64,000 nucleotides of DNA. It comes from Bacteroidota bacterium (lineage in GTDB: Bacteria > Bacteroidota > Bacteroidia > Flavobacteriales_C > GCA-002722245). Position numbers and translations under genes: made by a program. The notes below the pieces were generated by a model. The model searched no databases, had not been told where the DNA came from, and saw only the letters and a list, made by a program, of their open reading frames with translations. This document shows, piece by piece, positions 18,132 to 27,882 of this stretch (position 1 is the stretch's first letter; each line of letters opens with the position of its first letter). Where the stretch lies: positions 154,171-218,170 of the forward strand of contig JAPLEZ010000153.1 of NCBI GenBank assembly GCA_026390935.1, in the 5' to 3' direction.

Positions 18132-18833
18132 ATGAATATGGTATTTAAATATATTGGTAAAATATCTCTGGCAGCATTTCTTGCTACTGGCTTGTTTGCC
18201 TGTACATCTGATCCAAATAGCCCTGGAGTAGAGTATATGCCCGACATGTACAGATCACCTTCTTTTGAAACATACATCAAAAAGGGAGATTTGGATTCGG
18301 CGTCTTTCTACGAGAGACAAGAAGGAAAAGGCTATGACGAGATTGAATTGGCAGCGATGTATAATCTGTTTAAAAACGGACACGCAACATTCACTCCTCC
18401 TAAGGGAACTGTAGCAATGGGATTCATGCCATTTGCTTACGAAAATACTACCGCTGATTACGACAGAGCTGGTTTGGAATTGAAAAATCCTCTTCGTTTT
18501 TCTGATACAGTATTGGCTAAAGGAAAAGAGTTATTTGAAATCTATTGCGATCATTGCCACGGCGCTAAAGGTGAGGGTGATGGTAAAATGGTTCAAAACG
18601 ATAAATTCCCAGCTCCTCCTTCTTATACAGCTGCTTTGAAAGATCTTCCAGAAGGAAAGATTTTCTTTACTATGCATTACGGAAAAGGTATGATGGGTTC
18701 ACATGCTTCTCAAATGTCGCAAAAAGAAAGATGGGAAGTAGTTTACTACGTACAAAGTTTACAAGGAAAATTGGCTAAACCTGCATCAGATTCAACTGCT
18801 GTAAGTGCTGATTCAACTGAAGTTAAAAATTAG
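18132..18833 (+). CDS. actE: Alternative complex III subunit E, lipoprotein cytochrome c
   Basis: 233 residues with a lipoprotein signal (LFAC, Cys24) and one heme site CDHCH near residue 139, in a class-I cytochrome c domain with Met-rich candidates for the axial ligand (KGMMGSHASQM). It is the monoheme subunit on the periplasmic face. The C-terminal tail is Ser/Thr/Asp-rich. Starts 9 bases after actD. Confidence 0.93.
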   Translation: MNMVFKYIGKISLAAFLATGLFACTSDPNSPGVEYMPDMYRSPSFETYIKKGDLDSASFYERQEGKGYDEIELAAMYNLFKNGHATFTPPKGTVAMGFMPFAYENTTADYDRAGLELKNPLRFSDTVLAKGKELFEIYCDHCHGAKGEGDGKMVQNDKFPAPPSYTAALKDLPEGKIFFTMHYGKGMMGSHASQMSQKERWEVVYYVQSLQGKLAKPASDSTAVSADSTEVKN

Positions 18834-18860
18834 AATTTAAAGACTTAAAAAAAACAGAAA

Positions 18861-20114
18861 ATGGAATATACATTTTCATCCAAAGCTAAAAGATTTACAC
18901 TGCTACTTGTAGTAGCTGGGATACTTCTATTCGGATTAGGATTGGCTGTTGACAGCGATTACAAATATGCAGATGAGCATACTGGATTGGGACAAAGATT
19001 ATGGGCGGATCTGTTAGGTAACGGATTCTTCTTTTTCGGTATTTCATTTGGTGCTCTCTTCTTTCTTGGTTTGCAGTATGTGACTGAGTCAGCTTACACC
19101 ATTGTATATAAAAGAATTTTAGAAGCTGTGATCACTTGGTTCCCTATTGGTGCCCTAGTTATTTTGGCGGTGTTGTTTGCAGGTATGGGCCACATGCATC
19201 ACTTGTACCATTGGATGGATCCAGAGGTGTATAAAGAGACTTTGGAAAATGGCGCTAAAAATCCTGTTTTCGATCCAATCATTTCTCATAAATCTCATTA
19301 CTTCAACTTTGGTGAAGGTCCTGATGCTGGTTTCTTATTGTTGCGCTTCTTTGGCTTTGTTGGTGCTTTTTGGTACGTAGCAAAAACTTTCAGAAAAAGA
19401 TCTTTGCAAGAAGATGCTGAAGGTGGAACAAAAATACATTTCAAAAATATTGCAATGGCAGCTGGTTTCTTGGTTGCTTTTGGATACGGATCTTCAGTAT
19501 TGGCTTGGGACATTATCATGTCTTTAGATGTACACTGGTTCTCTACCTTATTTGGTTGGTATGTATTCTCCGGAGTGTGGATCAGTGGTATCATCATGAC
19601 TATATGTTTGTTGATTTACTTACAAAGTCAGGGATTGATGTCATGGGTTAAAAAAGGACACATCCACGATTTAGGAAAATGGATGTTTGCATTAAGCTTC
19701 CTATGGACTTACTTATGGTTCGCTCAATTCATGTTGATCTGGTATGCTGATATACCTGAAGAGGTTGCTCCTTATGTTGCTAGATTGCAAGATTACAAAT
19801 TTGAAATGTTTGCCATGATGCTGATTAACTTCGCTCTTCCGATGTTATTCTTAATGGACGCAGATGCAAAAAAGAGAAAAGGATTATTATTAGTGGTTGG
19901 TATCATCATCTTCATCAGCCACTGGGTAGATTTACAATTACTTATTATTCCTTCTTCTATGAAAGAGGGCGGAAAAATAGGCTTGGTGGAATTTGGAATG
20001 TTTTTGATTTTCCTAGGTGCATTTTTGTTCGTGGTTTTGAAAGCTTTGGCGGGCAGACCGCTATTGGTGAAGAATCATCCTTATTTGGAGGAAAGCAAAA
20101 ATTTGTATCATTAA
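18861..20114 (+). CDS. actF: Alternative complex III subunit F, NrfD-like membrane subunit
   Basis: 417 residues with ten or so membrane segments, homologous in layout to ActC but without the quinol-site character. ActF is the second NrfD-type subunit and is thought to contribute to proton transfer or stability. Follows actE by 27 bases and precedes coxB by 31. Confidence 0.92.
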   Translation: MEYTFSSKAKRFTLLLVVAGILLFGLGLAVDSDYKYADEHTGLGQRLWADLLGNGFFFFGISFGALFFLGLQYVTESAYTIVYKRILEAVITWFPIGALVILAVLFAGMGHMHHLYHWMDPEVYKETLENGAKNPVFDPIISHKSHYFNFGEGPDAGFLLLRFFGFVGAFWYVAKTFRKRSLQEDAEGGTKIHFKNIAMAAGFLVAFGYGSSVLAWDIIMSLDVHWFSTLFGWYVFSGVWISGIIMTICLLIYLQSQGLMSWVKKGHIHDLGKWMFALSFLWTYLWFAQFMLIWYADIPEEVAPYVARLQDYKFEMFAMMLINFALPMLFLMDADAKKRKGLLLVVGIIIFISHWVDLQLLIIPSSMKEGGKIGLVEFGMFLIFLGAFLFVVLKALAGRPLLVKNHPYLEESKNLYH

Positions 20115-20145
20115 AAATAAATGTTTGAGCTAAAAATATTTTGAA

Positions 20146-21342
20146 ATGGCATTATTGATTTTTATTACGGTAGTACTTGTTGTCGTTGCGATTGCAAAGA
20201 TTATGCGCTCACACGAGCTGGCAACAAAATTAAACGGTGATCAGGAAGATTTTGTCTCTTTGTCGGAGATCAAAACTCAGGGCTTCCTTTACGTTTTATT
20301 TGGTGTAATTCTTTTTACACTGATTGGAGTGCAAATGTATGCATGGGGTAAATATATTTTACCTTCTTCTGCTTCTGTTCACGGGGATGAGATTGATAAT
20401 TTGTTTGATGTAACCATGAACTTGATTTTGGTGACATTTTTCATTACTCATACTGTGATGTTTGCCTTTATTTACAAATATTATCAGAAGAAAGGTCAGA
20501 AAGCTTTTTGGTTTCCACACAACAATAAATTGGAGATGGCTTGGACCATTATTCCTGCAATTGTATTGTTAAGCTTGATCACATACGGATTAAGCACTTG
20601 GAGCGATGTTATGTATCAGGAGTCAACCAAAGATTCAGTGAAATTAGAAGTGGTTGCGGAACAATTCAAATGGACTGTGCGCTATTCTGGTAAAGACAGA
20701 GAATTGGGTAAAGTAAACTTCTCTACTATTACTGGATCTAATGCATTAGGGATAATGACTGCAGCTTCTGTAGACTCTAGCTTAGTGGATACAAGAAAAC
20801 AAATTGCTGGTTTAGAAAGATCAGTAAAAGAATTGGATTCTTTAGTAGAACACGGCTGGTCTGGTAAAGAAGATGAACTATCTGATGCAGAAAGCAAATT
20901 GTCTGCGTTTAAAGCCAATGAAAGAAGATTATTGAAATTCCAAAAGGAGCATGCTAAAGACGCTGCTTACTATAGAGGTTCTGAAGACGATGTGATTGTT
21001 AGAGATACTTTGTATTTAGCTAAAGATCGTATGGCTGAGTTTACTTTCCGTTCAAAAGACGTATTGCACTCTGCTTATTTCCCTCACTTCCGTGCACAAA
21101 TGAACTGTGTTCCTGGACAAAAAACTTATTTCACTTTCACTCCAAAGTATACCTCTGAAGAAATGAAGGAAGTAGCTGCAAGCGAAGGTAAAAACTTTGT
21201 TTTGTTTGAGTTGGTGTGTAACAAAATTTGTGGTGCATCACATTACAAAATGCGTTTCCCGATTGTAGTATTATCTCAAAAGGATTTTGATGCACGAGTA
21301 GCAACTTACAAGACTTTCGGCGATGAATTTGCCGGAAAATAA
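20146..21342 (+). CDS. coxB: Cytochrome c oxidase subunit II
   Basis: 398 residues, longer than usual. There are three membrane segments (an extra N-terminal one plus the normal pair) and a periplasmic CuA domain. CuA ligands are visible as HSAYFPHF (about residue 308) and CNKICGASHYKM (from about 358). An insert of some 80 residues (about 205-285), rich in charged residues and helix-like, splits the cupredoxin domain. The usual Glu of the CSEIC motif is Lys here, as I recall for other Bacteroidota. It receives electrons from ActA/ActE. Confidence 0.94.
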   Translation: MALLIFITVVLVVVAIAKIMRSHELATKLNGDQEDFVSLSEIKTQGFLYVLFGVILFTLIGVQMYAWGKYILPSSASVHGDEIDNLFDVTMNLILVTFFITHTVMFAFIYKYYQKKGQKAFWFPHNNKLEMAWTIIPAIVLLSLITYGLSTWSDVMYQESTKDSVKLEVVAEQFKWTVRYSGKDRELGKVNFSTITGSNALGIMTAASVDSSLVDTRKQIAGLERSVKELDSLVEHGWSGKEDELSDAESKLSAFKANERRLLKFQKEHAKDAAYYRGSEDDVIVRDTLYLAKDRMAEFTFRSKDVLHSAYFPHFRAQMNCVPGQKTYFTFTPKYTSEEMKEVAASEGKNFVLFELVCNKICGASHYKMRFPIVVLSQKDFDARVATYKTFGDEFAGK

Positions 21343-21376
21343 TTAATAGAACTAGAAACCTGTAAAACGATAACAA

Positions 21377-23182
21377 ATGTCAGATCACGGACATCACGAA
21401 GAAGGTCACCACGGACATGACGATCACGGTCATCATGCTCATCACGAGACTTTTATTTCAAAATATATCTTCAGCCAGGATCATAAAATGATTGGTAAAC
21501 AATTCTTGATCACTGCCATCATCATGGCGGTAATCGGAATGGGGATGTCAATTATTTTCCGTTTACAATTGGCTTGGCCTGGTGAAAAATTTGCCTTCTC
21601 TAATTTCTTTTTGGGAGACAAATGGGCGCCGGATGGCTTGCTTGATCCTAATATGTATCTCGCTTTGGTGACCATTCATGGTACCATCATTGTGTTTTTT
21701 GTATTAACAGGTGGTTTGAGTGGTACGTTCAGTAATCTTTTGATTCCATATCAATTGGGAGCAAGGGATATGGCTTCTGGTCTCTTAAATATGATTTCTT
21801 ACTGGTTGTTCTTTATCTCCAGCTGTATTATGATTGCTTCTTGTTTCGTTGAAACAGGTCCGGCTTCTGCAGGATGGACGATTTACCCGCCTTTAAGTGC
21901 AATTCCAACTGCTATTCCTGGTTCAGGATTAGGTATGACTTTGTGGTTAGTGTCCATGTCAATATTCATCGCTTCCTCTTTATTGGGTAGCTTGAATTAC
22001 ATCGTTACTGTATTTAACTTGAGAACAAAAGGGATGACAATGACAAGAATGCCTTTGACCATCTGGTGTTTCTTGATCACTGCAATATTAGGTGTTCTTT
22101 CTTTCCCAGTGTTGTTAAGCTGCTGCTTGTTGTTGATGTTCGATAGAAGCTTCGGGACTGCATTCTACCTTTCTGATATTTTCTTTAGCGGTGTGCCTTT
22201 AGAGGCAACAGGTGGAAGTCCGTTATTATTTGAGCATTTATTCTGGTTCTTAGGTCACCCTGAGGTTTACATTATCTTGTTGCCAGCATTAGGATTAATT
22301 TCTGAAGTTATTTCAACGAATTCTAGAAAACCAATTTTCGGATACAGAGCGATGATCGTATCTGTTCTTGCGATTGCTTTCTTGTCCTTCATCGTATGGG
22401 GTCATCATATGTTTATGACAGGTATGAATCCTTTCCTTGGAACGGTATTTACCTTCACTACTTTATTGATCGCAATTCCATCAGCGATTAAAGTATTCAA
22501 CTATTTAGCTACGATCTGGAAAGGTAACTTGAGATTATCTCCAGCGATGATGTATGCTTTAGGAATGGTTTCCTTATTCATCTCTGGTGGTTTAACTGGT
22601 TTGATCCTTGGAGATTCTGCTTTGGATATCAACATTCACGATACTTATTTCGTAGTTGGTCACTTCCACATCGTAATGGGTGCGGGTGCTATCTTTGGAA
22701 TGTTCGCTGGTGTATACCACTGGTTCCCTAGAATGTACGGAAGAATGATGATGCCTAAATTAGGATACTTACATTTCTGGATGACGATTGTAGGTGTTTA
22801 CGGAGTTTTCTTCCCAATGCACTTCTTAGGTTTGGCCGGTGTTCCAAGAAGATATTTCTCTAATGAAGAGTATGAATTATTTAAGGATGTACAACACATC
22901 AATGTGATTATCACTGGCTTTGCGATTATGGCGGCTATTGGTCAATTTGTTTTCATCTTTAACTTTTTCTACAGCATTTTCAAAGGAAGAAAATCAACTC
23001 AAAATCCATGGGAATCCAACACATTGGAGTGGACAGCACCAATTGAAAGAATCCACGGTAACTGGCCTAATGCTATACCTGAAGTTCACCGCTGGCCTTA
23101 CGATTACAGTAAGCCTGGCTACGAAGAAGATTTCGTGCCTCAATCAGTTCCTTTAAAAGAAGGAGAATCTGAAGGGCATTAA
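21377..23182 (+). CDS. coxA: Cytochrome c oxidase subunit I
   Basis: 601 residues, twelve membrane segments. The heme-copper core is intact: HPEVY (about 294-298, the cross-linked His-Tyr pair), WGHHMF for the CuB histidines and HDTYFVVGHFH for the heme ligands. The first 24 residues contain eleven His and many Gly/Asp/Glu, a metal-binding-like tail. It reduces O2 to water and pumps protons, and presumably forms a supercomplex with the Act subunits. No subunit III gene follows; a terminator and then ruvB come next. Confidence 0.96.
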   Translation: MSDHGHHEEGHHGHDDHGHHAHHETFISKYIFSQDHKMIGKQFLITAIIMAVIGMGMSIIFRLQLAWPGEKFAFSNFFLGDKWAPDGLLDPNMYLALVTIHGTIIVFFVLTGGLSGTFSNLLIPYQLGARDMASGLLNMISYWLFFISSCIMIASCFVETGPASAGWTIYPPLSAIPTAIPGSGLGMTLWLVSMSIFIASSLLGSLNYIVTVFNLRTKGMTMTRMPLTIWCFLITAILGVLSFPVLLSCCLLLMFDRSFGTAFYLSDIFFSGVPLEATGGSPLLFEHLFWFLGHPEVYIILLPALGLISEVISTNSRKPIFGYRAMIVSVLAIAFLSFIVWGHHMFMTGMNPFLGTVFTFTTLLIAIPSAIKVFNYLATIWKGNLRLSPAMMYALGMVSLFISGGLTGLILGDSALDINIHDTYFVVGHFHIVMGAGAIFGMFAGVYHWFPRMYGRMMMPKLGYLHFWMTIVGVYGVFFPMHFLGLAGVPRRYFSNEEYELFKDVQHINVIITGFAIMAAIGQFVFIFNFFYSIFKGRKSTQNPWESNTLEWTAPIERIHGNWPNAIPEVHRWPYDYSKPGYEEDFVPQSVPLKEGESEGH

Positions 23183-23196
23183 AAAATAAATTATTC

Positions 23197-23233
23197 AAAA
23201 GAGCCTTCTCGAAAAATCGGGAAGGCTTTTTTG
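23197..23233 (+). terminator. Terminator of the act-cox operon
   Basis: Arms AGCCTTC and GAAGGCT enclose a 12-base loop and are followed by six T. Its T-run also supplies the -33 element of the next promoter. Confidence 0.85.
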
Positions 23234-23261
23234 TTGTAGAAAATCGTAAATTGTACCTTTG
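23230..23261 (+). promoter_or_regulatory. Promoter of ruvB
   Basis: TTTG (23230-23233), exactly 20 bases, then TACCTTTG (23254-23261): a full match to the Bacteroidota promoter consensus, 24 bases before the ruvB ATG. Confidence 0.72.
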
Positions 23262-23285
23262 TAAAGGAAATCCTCTATTAATAAG

Positions 23286-24308
23286 ATGAACGAAGCATTA
23301 GATCCAGACAGTGAAAAATTGAGTTCAGCAGAAAAGGAATTTGAAAAAGTTCTTCGTCCGCAGGAATTCGACGATTTTGCTGGTCAGCGAAAGGTTTTGG
23401 AAAATCTTCAGGTTTTTGTTCAAGCTGCAATGCAAAGAGGGGAAGCTTTGGATCACGTTTTATTGCACGGTCCTCCCGGATTAGGAAAAACCACTTTAGC
23501 CAATATTATTTCTCAGGAATTGGGAGTGAATATTAAAATTGCTTCCGGACCAATGCTTGATAAGCCTGGTGACTTAGCGGGTTTGCTCACCAATCTTTCC
23601 AAGGGAGATGTTTTGTTTATTGATGAAATTCATAGATTGAGTCCGGTGGTGGAGGAGTATTTATATTCTGCAATGGAAGATTATTCCATTGACATTATGA
23701 TTGATTCCGGACCGAATGCCCGTTCTGTTCAAATTAGTTTGGAGCCATTTACTCTGGTAGGTGCTACTACACGTTCAGGATCGCTCACATCGCCTCTGCG
23801 CGCTCGATTCGGTATCAATTGCCGTCTGGAGTATTATGATGCCGAAGTGTTGACTGGAATCGTTCACCGTTCAGCAGAAATTTTAAACATACCAATTGAA
23901 GCTGATGCTGCTTATGAAATTGCGCGCAGAAGTAGAGGAACCCCACGTATCGCAAATGCTTTATTAAGAAGAGTGCGCGACTTTGCACAAATTAAAGGCA
24001 ACGGAAGAATCACCATGGCGATTTCTAATATGGCCCTGAGTGCTTTAAATGTTGATCAGTTCGGATTGGACGACATGGATCATAAAATCTTGACCACCAT
24101 TATTGAAAAATTTTCCGGTGGTCCGGTGGGATTGAATACACTGGCAATGGCTGTGAGTGAAGAAGCTGGAACGATTGAAGAAGTGTACGAGCCATTCCTA
24201 ATTATGCAGGGCTATTTGAACCGCACACCACGCGGACGTGAAGTAACAGCTTTAGCTTATCAGCATCTGGGCAAGGAATTCAGAGGTAGTCAAGGCAAGT
24301 TATTCTAG
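23286..24308 (+). CDS. ruvB: Holliday junction branch migration helicase RuvB
   Basis: 340 residues, standard length. Walker [10 protein letters not shown] (about 68-76), Walker [11 protein letters not shown], the sensor/ARF motif GATTRSG and the C-terminal winged helix ([13 protein letters not shown]). RuvB is the hexameric motor that drives branch migration with RuvA. RuvA and RuvC genes are also in this window but far away (30.2 and 49.4 kb). Confidence 0.97.
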   Translation: MNEALDPDSEKLSSAEKEFEKVLRPQEFDDFAGQRKVLENLQVFVQAAMQRGEALDHVLLHGPPGLGKTTLANIISQELGVNIKIASGPMLDKPGDLAGLLTNLSKGDVLFIDEIHRLSPVVEEYLYSAMEDYSIDIMIDSGPNARSVQISLEPFTLVGATTRSGSLTSPLRARFGINCRLEYYDAEVLTGIVHRSAEILNIPIEADAAYEIARRSRGTPRIANALLRRVRDFAQIKGNGRITMAISNMALSALNVDQFGLDDMDHKILTTIIEKFSGGPVGLNTLAMAVSEEAGTIEEVYEPFLIMQGYLNRTPRGREVTALAYQHLGKEFRGSQGKLF

Positions 24309-24311
24309 ATT

Positions 24312-25241
24312 TTGAATTCTTCCGCTAAAAATAAAAACAGCGAAATCATTAAACAAAAGGCAATGGAGTTGGGCTTTATGGCCTGTGGTATTTCCAAAGC
24401 AGAATTTTTAGAAGAAGAGGCTCCGCGCTTGGAAAAATGGTTGTCGGAAAACCGAAACGGCGAAATGAAGTACATGGAAAACTACTTCGATAAGCGATTG
24501 GATCCGCGCATTTTATTTGAAGGCTGTAAAAGCGTGATTTCTGTTTTGGTCAATTATTTTCCCTCTGAAACTCAACAGGATCCTGAAGCTCCAAAGCTCA
24601 GCAAATACGCCTATGGCGAGGATTATCATTTTGTGATCAAAAGAAAATTAAATGAATTATTGCTCTTCATCCAAAGTGAAATCGGGGAAGTAGAAGGAAG
24701 GATTTTTGTGGATTCAGCACCGGTAATGGACAAGGCCTGGGCGAAAAAATCAGGATTGGGCTGGATAGGAAAAAATAGTAATTTGATTACCAATAAAAGC
24801 GGCTCATTTTTCTTCATCGGTGAATTAATGCTTGATGCTGAATTGCAGTATGACACTGCCATCGGTGATTATTGCGGAACCTGCACGCGCTGCCTCGATG
24901 CTTGTCCGACTGGAGCCATCATTCAACCTTATGTAGTTGACGGAAGCAAGTGCATTTCCTACTTCACCATCGAATTAAAAGATGCCATTCCGGTTCCCAT
25001 GAAAGGGCAATTCGACAACTGGATGTTTGGTTGTGATATCTGTCAGGAAGTGTGTCCCTGGAATCGTTTTTCAAAACCACATACTGAAGCTGCTTTTTTA
25101 CCACATCCTGATTTATTGGAGATGACCAAACAGCAATGGAAAAATATTTCAAAGGAAACTTTCGATATATTATTTAAAAAATCAGCCGTGAAACGCACTA
25201 AATTCAAGGGGTTGAAGAGGAATATTGATTTTCTGGAATAA
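24312..25241 (+). CDS. queG: Epoxyqueuosine reductase QueG (TTG start)
   Basis: 309 residues. Two 4Fe-4S motifs, [16 protein letters not shown] and [13 protein letters not shown], and the core [23 protein letters not shown] identify QueG, which reduces epoxyqueuosine to queuosine in tRNA using cobalamin. The conserved N-terminal helix ([15 protein letters not shown]) lies before the first ATG (24363), so the TTG at 24312, three bases after the ruvB stop, is probably the real start. It would be coupled to ruvB. Confidence 0.92.
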   Translation: MNSSAKNKNSEIIKQKAMELGFMACGISKAEFLEEEAPRLEKWLSENRNGEMKYMENYFDKRLDPRILFEGCKSVISVLVNYFPSETQQDPEAPKLSKYAYGEDYHFVIKRKLNELLLFIQSEIGEVEGRIFVDSAPVMDKAWAKKSGLGWIGKNSNLITNKSGSFFFIGELMLDAELQYDTAIGDYCGTCTRCLDACPTGAIIQPYVVDGSKCISYFTIELKDAIPVPMKGQFDNWMFGCDICQEVCPWNRFSKPHTEAAFLPHPDLLEMTKQQWKNISKETFDILFKKSAVKRTKFKGLKRNIDFLE

Positions 25242-25313
25242 CCTATAATGCAGCGACTTGCCTTGCTTAAAACTATTAAATATATTTACCGCTTATAAAC
25301 AGAAAAAGAGCAG

Positions 25314-26252
25314 ATGTTTTTACAAAAAATAAAGAACAGGGAATCAGGAGTTTTAGTATACGGAATCACACCTCCAAAATTAAATACACCTTTAGAGAAG
25401 GTTGCTGAGTCAGCAAAAAAAAATATCGAGAGGATTCAGGCTTTGCCAGTGGATGCTTTGATTGTTTATGACGTGCAAGATGAAGCTACACGTACCGCCG
25501 AGGCGCGACCATTTCCTTTTCAACCAGCAATGGATCCGATGGAGTATTGTAACAGTTATTTATCGGAATTAAGTCTGGAAAAAATCATTTACCGTCCGGC
25601 AGGAAAATATACAGAAGAAGAAATTTCTGATTGGTTCAAAAACATGGACGGAAATCAATTTTATCCTGTATTAGTTGGAATTCCCTCACCTGATTATGTT
25701 CCTAAAATTTCTTTGCCACAGGCCTATGAAATCTGGTCAGAATACCAATCATCTTCAGTGTTGGGAGCAATCTGCATTCCTGAAAGACACATTGTTTTGA
25801 ACGATGAAGATCAAAGGATGATGGATAAAATTAAAAGTGGAGTTTCTTATTTTGTAACACAATGTGTGTTGAATGAAGACTATAGCATAAAGATGCTTCA
25901 GTCTTTGAAAGAAACTTGCGACAATAACGGACTTCAGTTGCCTACAGTGATTTTTACATTAAGTCCCTGCGGTTCTTTAAAAACTTTGCAGTTCATTGAG
26001 TGGTTGGGAATTCACGTTTCGGATACACATAAATATCGTTTGCAAAATGCATCTGACATCTTGAATGAATCCGTAAATATTTGCGAAGAAATTGCTAAAA
26101 AACTTTCAGGTTTTTGTGCAGATAATTCAATTCCTTTCGGATTCAACATAGAAAGTGTTGCCATCCGTAAAGAGGAAGTTGAAGCATCCATTAATTTAGT
26201 GAAAAAAGTTGATGCTTTACTGAAAGTTAGATCTTTGGTCGCCCAGGATTAG
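25314..26252 (+). CDS. Methylenetetrahydrofolate reductase-like protein
   Basis: 312 residues. The opening (GVLVYGITPPKL), the following DALIVYDVQDEATRTA and the pattern of conserved acidic residues match the MetF/MTHFR TIM-barrel superfamily, but overall it is a divergent relative rather than a standard MetF. A role in one-carbon metabolism with FAD is an inference. Preceded by 72 bases without a clear promoter and convergent with the small gene at 26264. Confidence 0.62.
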   Translation: MFLQKIKNRESGVLVYGITPPKLNTPLEKVAESAKKNIERIQALPVDALIVYDVQDEATRTAEARPFPFQPAMDPMEYCNSYLSELSLEKIIYRPAGKYTEEEISDWFKNMDGNQFYPVLVGIPSPDYVPKISLPQAYEIWSEYQSSSVLGAICIPERHIVLNDEDQRMMDKIKSGVSYFVTQCVLNEDYSIKMLQSLKETCDNNGLQLPTVIFTLSPCGSLKTLQFIEWLGIHVSDTHKYRLQNASDILNESVNICEEIAKKLSGFCADNSIPFGFNIESVAIRKEEVEASINLVKKVDALLKVRSLVAQD

Positions 26253-26263
26253 CCTAGGTTGTA

Positions 26264-26467
26264 TTACGACAAGCAATTCTCGCTATTGGCGAAAGTTGTT
26301 GTAATAATTTCGTTGTAAACGTGTCCGAATTTTTCCATGCACCATTTTCGCAAGCTTCGAACTTCTTCGGTTTTACACAACCACTTGATTGCCTTTTCTA
26401 GCTCCTTTTTAAATAAGTCTCTATCGAAACTTACTTTCTCTAAAATTTCCTTGCTCATTTCAAACAT
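26264..26467 (-). CDS. Small conserved-looking protein with strong ribosome binding site
   Basis: 67 residues, charged and helical, with three Cys and the central pattern AIKWLCKTEEVRSLRKWCMEKFGHVY. I do not recognise a named family. The ATG at 26467 is preceded by AAGAGGAGGAGT, an unusually complete Shine-Dalgarno for this genome, so it is very likely translated. It sits between the MetF-like gene (convergent) and the terminator of the thioredoxin gene; its own promoter must lie in the 45 bases in between or transcription must leak through. Confidence 0.65.
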   Translation of the reverse strand: MFEMSKEILEKVSFDRDLFKKELEKAIKWLCKTEEVRSLRKWCMEKFGHVYNEIITTTFANSENCLS

Positions 26468-26508
26468 ACTCCTCCTCTTAAAATTTCCTACTCAGAAGAT
26501 AGGAAAAA

Positions 26509-26541
26509 AAAAGAGCTCTTCCAATGAAGAGCTCTTTTTTT
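26509..26541. terminator. Bidirectional terminator after the thioredoxin gene
   Basis: Arms AAAGAGCTCTT and AAGAGCTCTTT around a six-base loop, with A-run before and T-run after, so it can work on both strands. On the minus strand it ends the thioredoxin transcript. Confidence 0.82.
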
Positions 26542-26561
26542 TGAAAAATTAATATTTCAAT

Positions 26562-27044
26562 TTATTTGTTCAGTTCTTTCAATTTCGCCAGGAATTCTGC
26601 TTCGCTGTTTTCATTGAATATACGCTGTTCCCACAATACTTTTCCTTGTGCGTTTACTATAAATAAATGTGGAGGGAAAGTGGCGCCTAACGCGCGAAAG
26701 ACTTGTTTTTCGGGATCCAATAAAAATGAAAATCTCCATCCTTTGCTTTGAACGAAAGGTGTGACTTTAGCTTCTTGATCTTTAGCATCAATAGACACTG
26801 CGTAAAATGGAACGTTGATTTCATTCATTTTTGTTGCGAGTGAATTGTATTGTGTTAGGCAATTGGTGCACCACATAGCCCAAAAGGAAACCACTGTGAC
26901 TTTGTGTCCGTGGACCGCATCTTTCAGATTTACGCTTTTCCCATCGATGGAAGAAAGTGAAACAGAAGGCAAAGTTTTTTCTTGTGCGGAAGTCAGTCCA
27001 ACACTCATAATTCCAGCAATTGCAATCGACAAAAACTTTTTCAT
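26562..27044 (-). CDS. Secreted TlpA/ResA-like thioredoxin-fold protein
   Basis: 160 residues with a signal peptide (MKKFLSIAIAGIMSVGLTSA). The thioredoxin fold has active site WCTNC (about residues 58-62) in SFWAMWCTNC and the family cis-Pro region FPPHLFIV. Such proteins reduce periplasmic disulfides, often during cytochrome c maturation, which would fit an organism with a multiheme ActA. Single gene, ended by the terminator at 26509-26541. Confidence 0.85.
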   Translation of the reverse strand: MKKFLSIAIAGIMSVGLTSAQEKTLPSVSLSSIDGKSVNLKDAVHGHKVTVVSFWAMWCTNCLTQYNSLATKMNEINVPFYAVSIDAKDQEAKVTPFVQSKGWRFSFLLDPEKQVFRALGATFPPHLFIVNAQGKVLWEQRIFNENSEAEFLAKLKELNK

Positions 27045-27116
27045 AGATACCTTGTTTTTTATTTCCTCACTCTAAAACTCTTTCGAATTCAAGTCAAAAA
27101 GATAGTAAAAATATAA

Positions 27117-27806
27117 TTACATGTCTTGTAGGATGATTTTAATTGCTTTTGAAACACCTGTTCCAGCGCCTTCTTTAATTGTTGTGAGATTTGAAATGTT
27201 CCCTGTTGGACAATCATTAGGATCAATCAAAAAGGTTTTGCAGTGCGCAGGTACGAAACTCACCAAACCCGCAGCAGGATAAACATTTAAGGAGGTTCCA
27301 ATAATCAATAAGTAGTCGGCATCGCGCATCATTTTTTGTGCAATTTCTATGTTGGGAACCATTTCTCCAAACCACACTATGTGAGGACGCAGTTGCGAAC
27401 CTTTTTCACAAAAATCTCCCATATTTATGTCCTTGCCTTTGAGGTCATAAATTAGGTTTTCATCCACTGAACTTCTTGCTTTGTTGAGTTCACCATGCAA
27501 ATGCAAAATATTAGTGGATCCTGCTTTTTCATGCAAATCATCCACGTTTTGAGTGATGATCTGCACGTTAAATTCCTTTTCCAATTCCACCAGCGCGAGG
27601 TGACCGGCATTGGGTTTTGCGCTCAAACATTGCTCTCTTCTTTTGTTGTAAAACTCCTGCACCAATGCTGGGTTTTTTGCCCAAGCTTGTGGTGTGGCCA
27701 CATCATATACATTGTAGTTTTCCCAGAGGCCATCACTATCGCGAAAAGTTTTCAATCCGCTTTCAGCGCTAATGCCTGCACCAGTAAGAACTAAGACCTT
27801 TTTCAT
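27117..27806 (-). CDS. NAD-dependent deacylase of the sirtuin family (SIRT5-like)
   Basis: 229 residues. NAD-binding GAGISAESG (9-17), TQNVDDLHEKAG and the catalytic LHLHGE are intact. The substrate-pocket pair Tyr-x-x-Arg (FYNKRRE, in the first quarter) is that of class III sirtuins, which remove succinyl or malonyl groups from Lys. The usual four zinc-binding Cys are missing; only one Cys remains in that loop. It may remove acyl marks made by acyl-CoA metabolism. Divergent from malic enzyme. Confidence 0.88.
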   Translation of the reverse strand: MKKVLVLTGAGISAESGLKTFRDSDGLWENYNVYDVATPQAWAKNPALVQEFYNKRREQCLSAKPNAGHLALVELEKEFNVQIITQNVDDLHEKAGSTNILHLHGELNKARSSVDENLIYDLKGKDINMGDFCEKGSQLRPHIVWFGEMVPNIEIAQKMMRDADYLLIIGTSLNVYPAAGLVSFVPAHCKTFLIDPNDCPTGNISNLTTIKEGAGTGVSKAIKIILQDM

Positions 27807-27882
27807 TTTGCTTTAAGATTTTAATAAGTGGGTCAAAATTAGTACTATTACACGTTAAAAGAACAGCAAAATACACAGAGAT

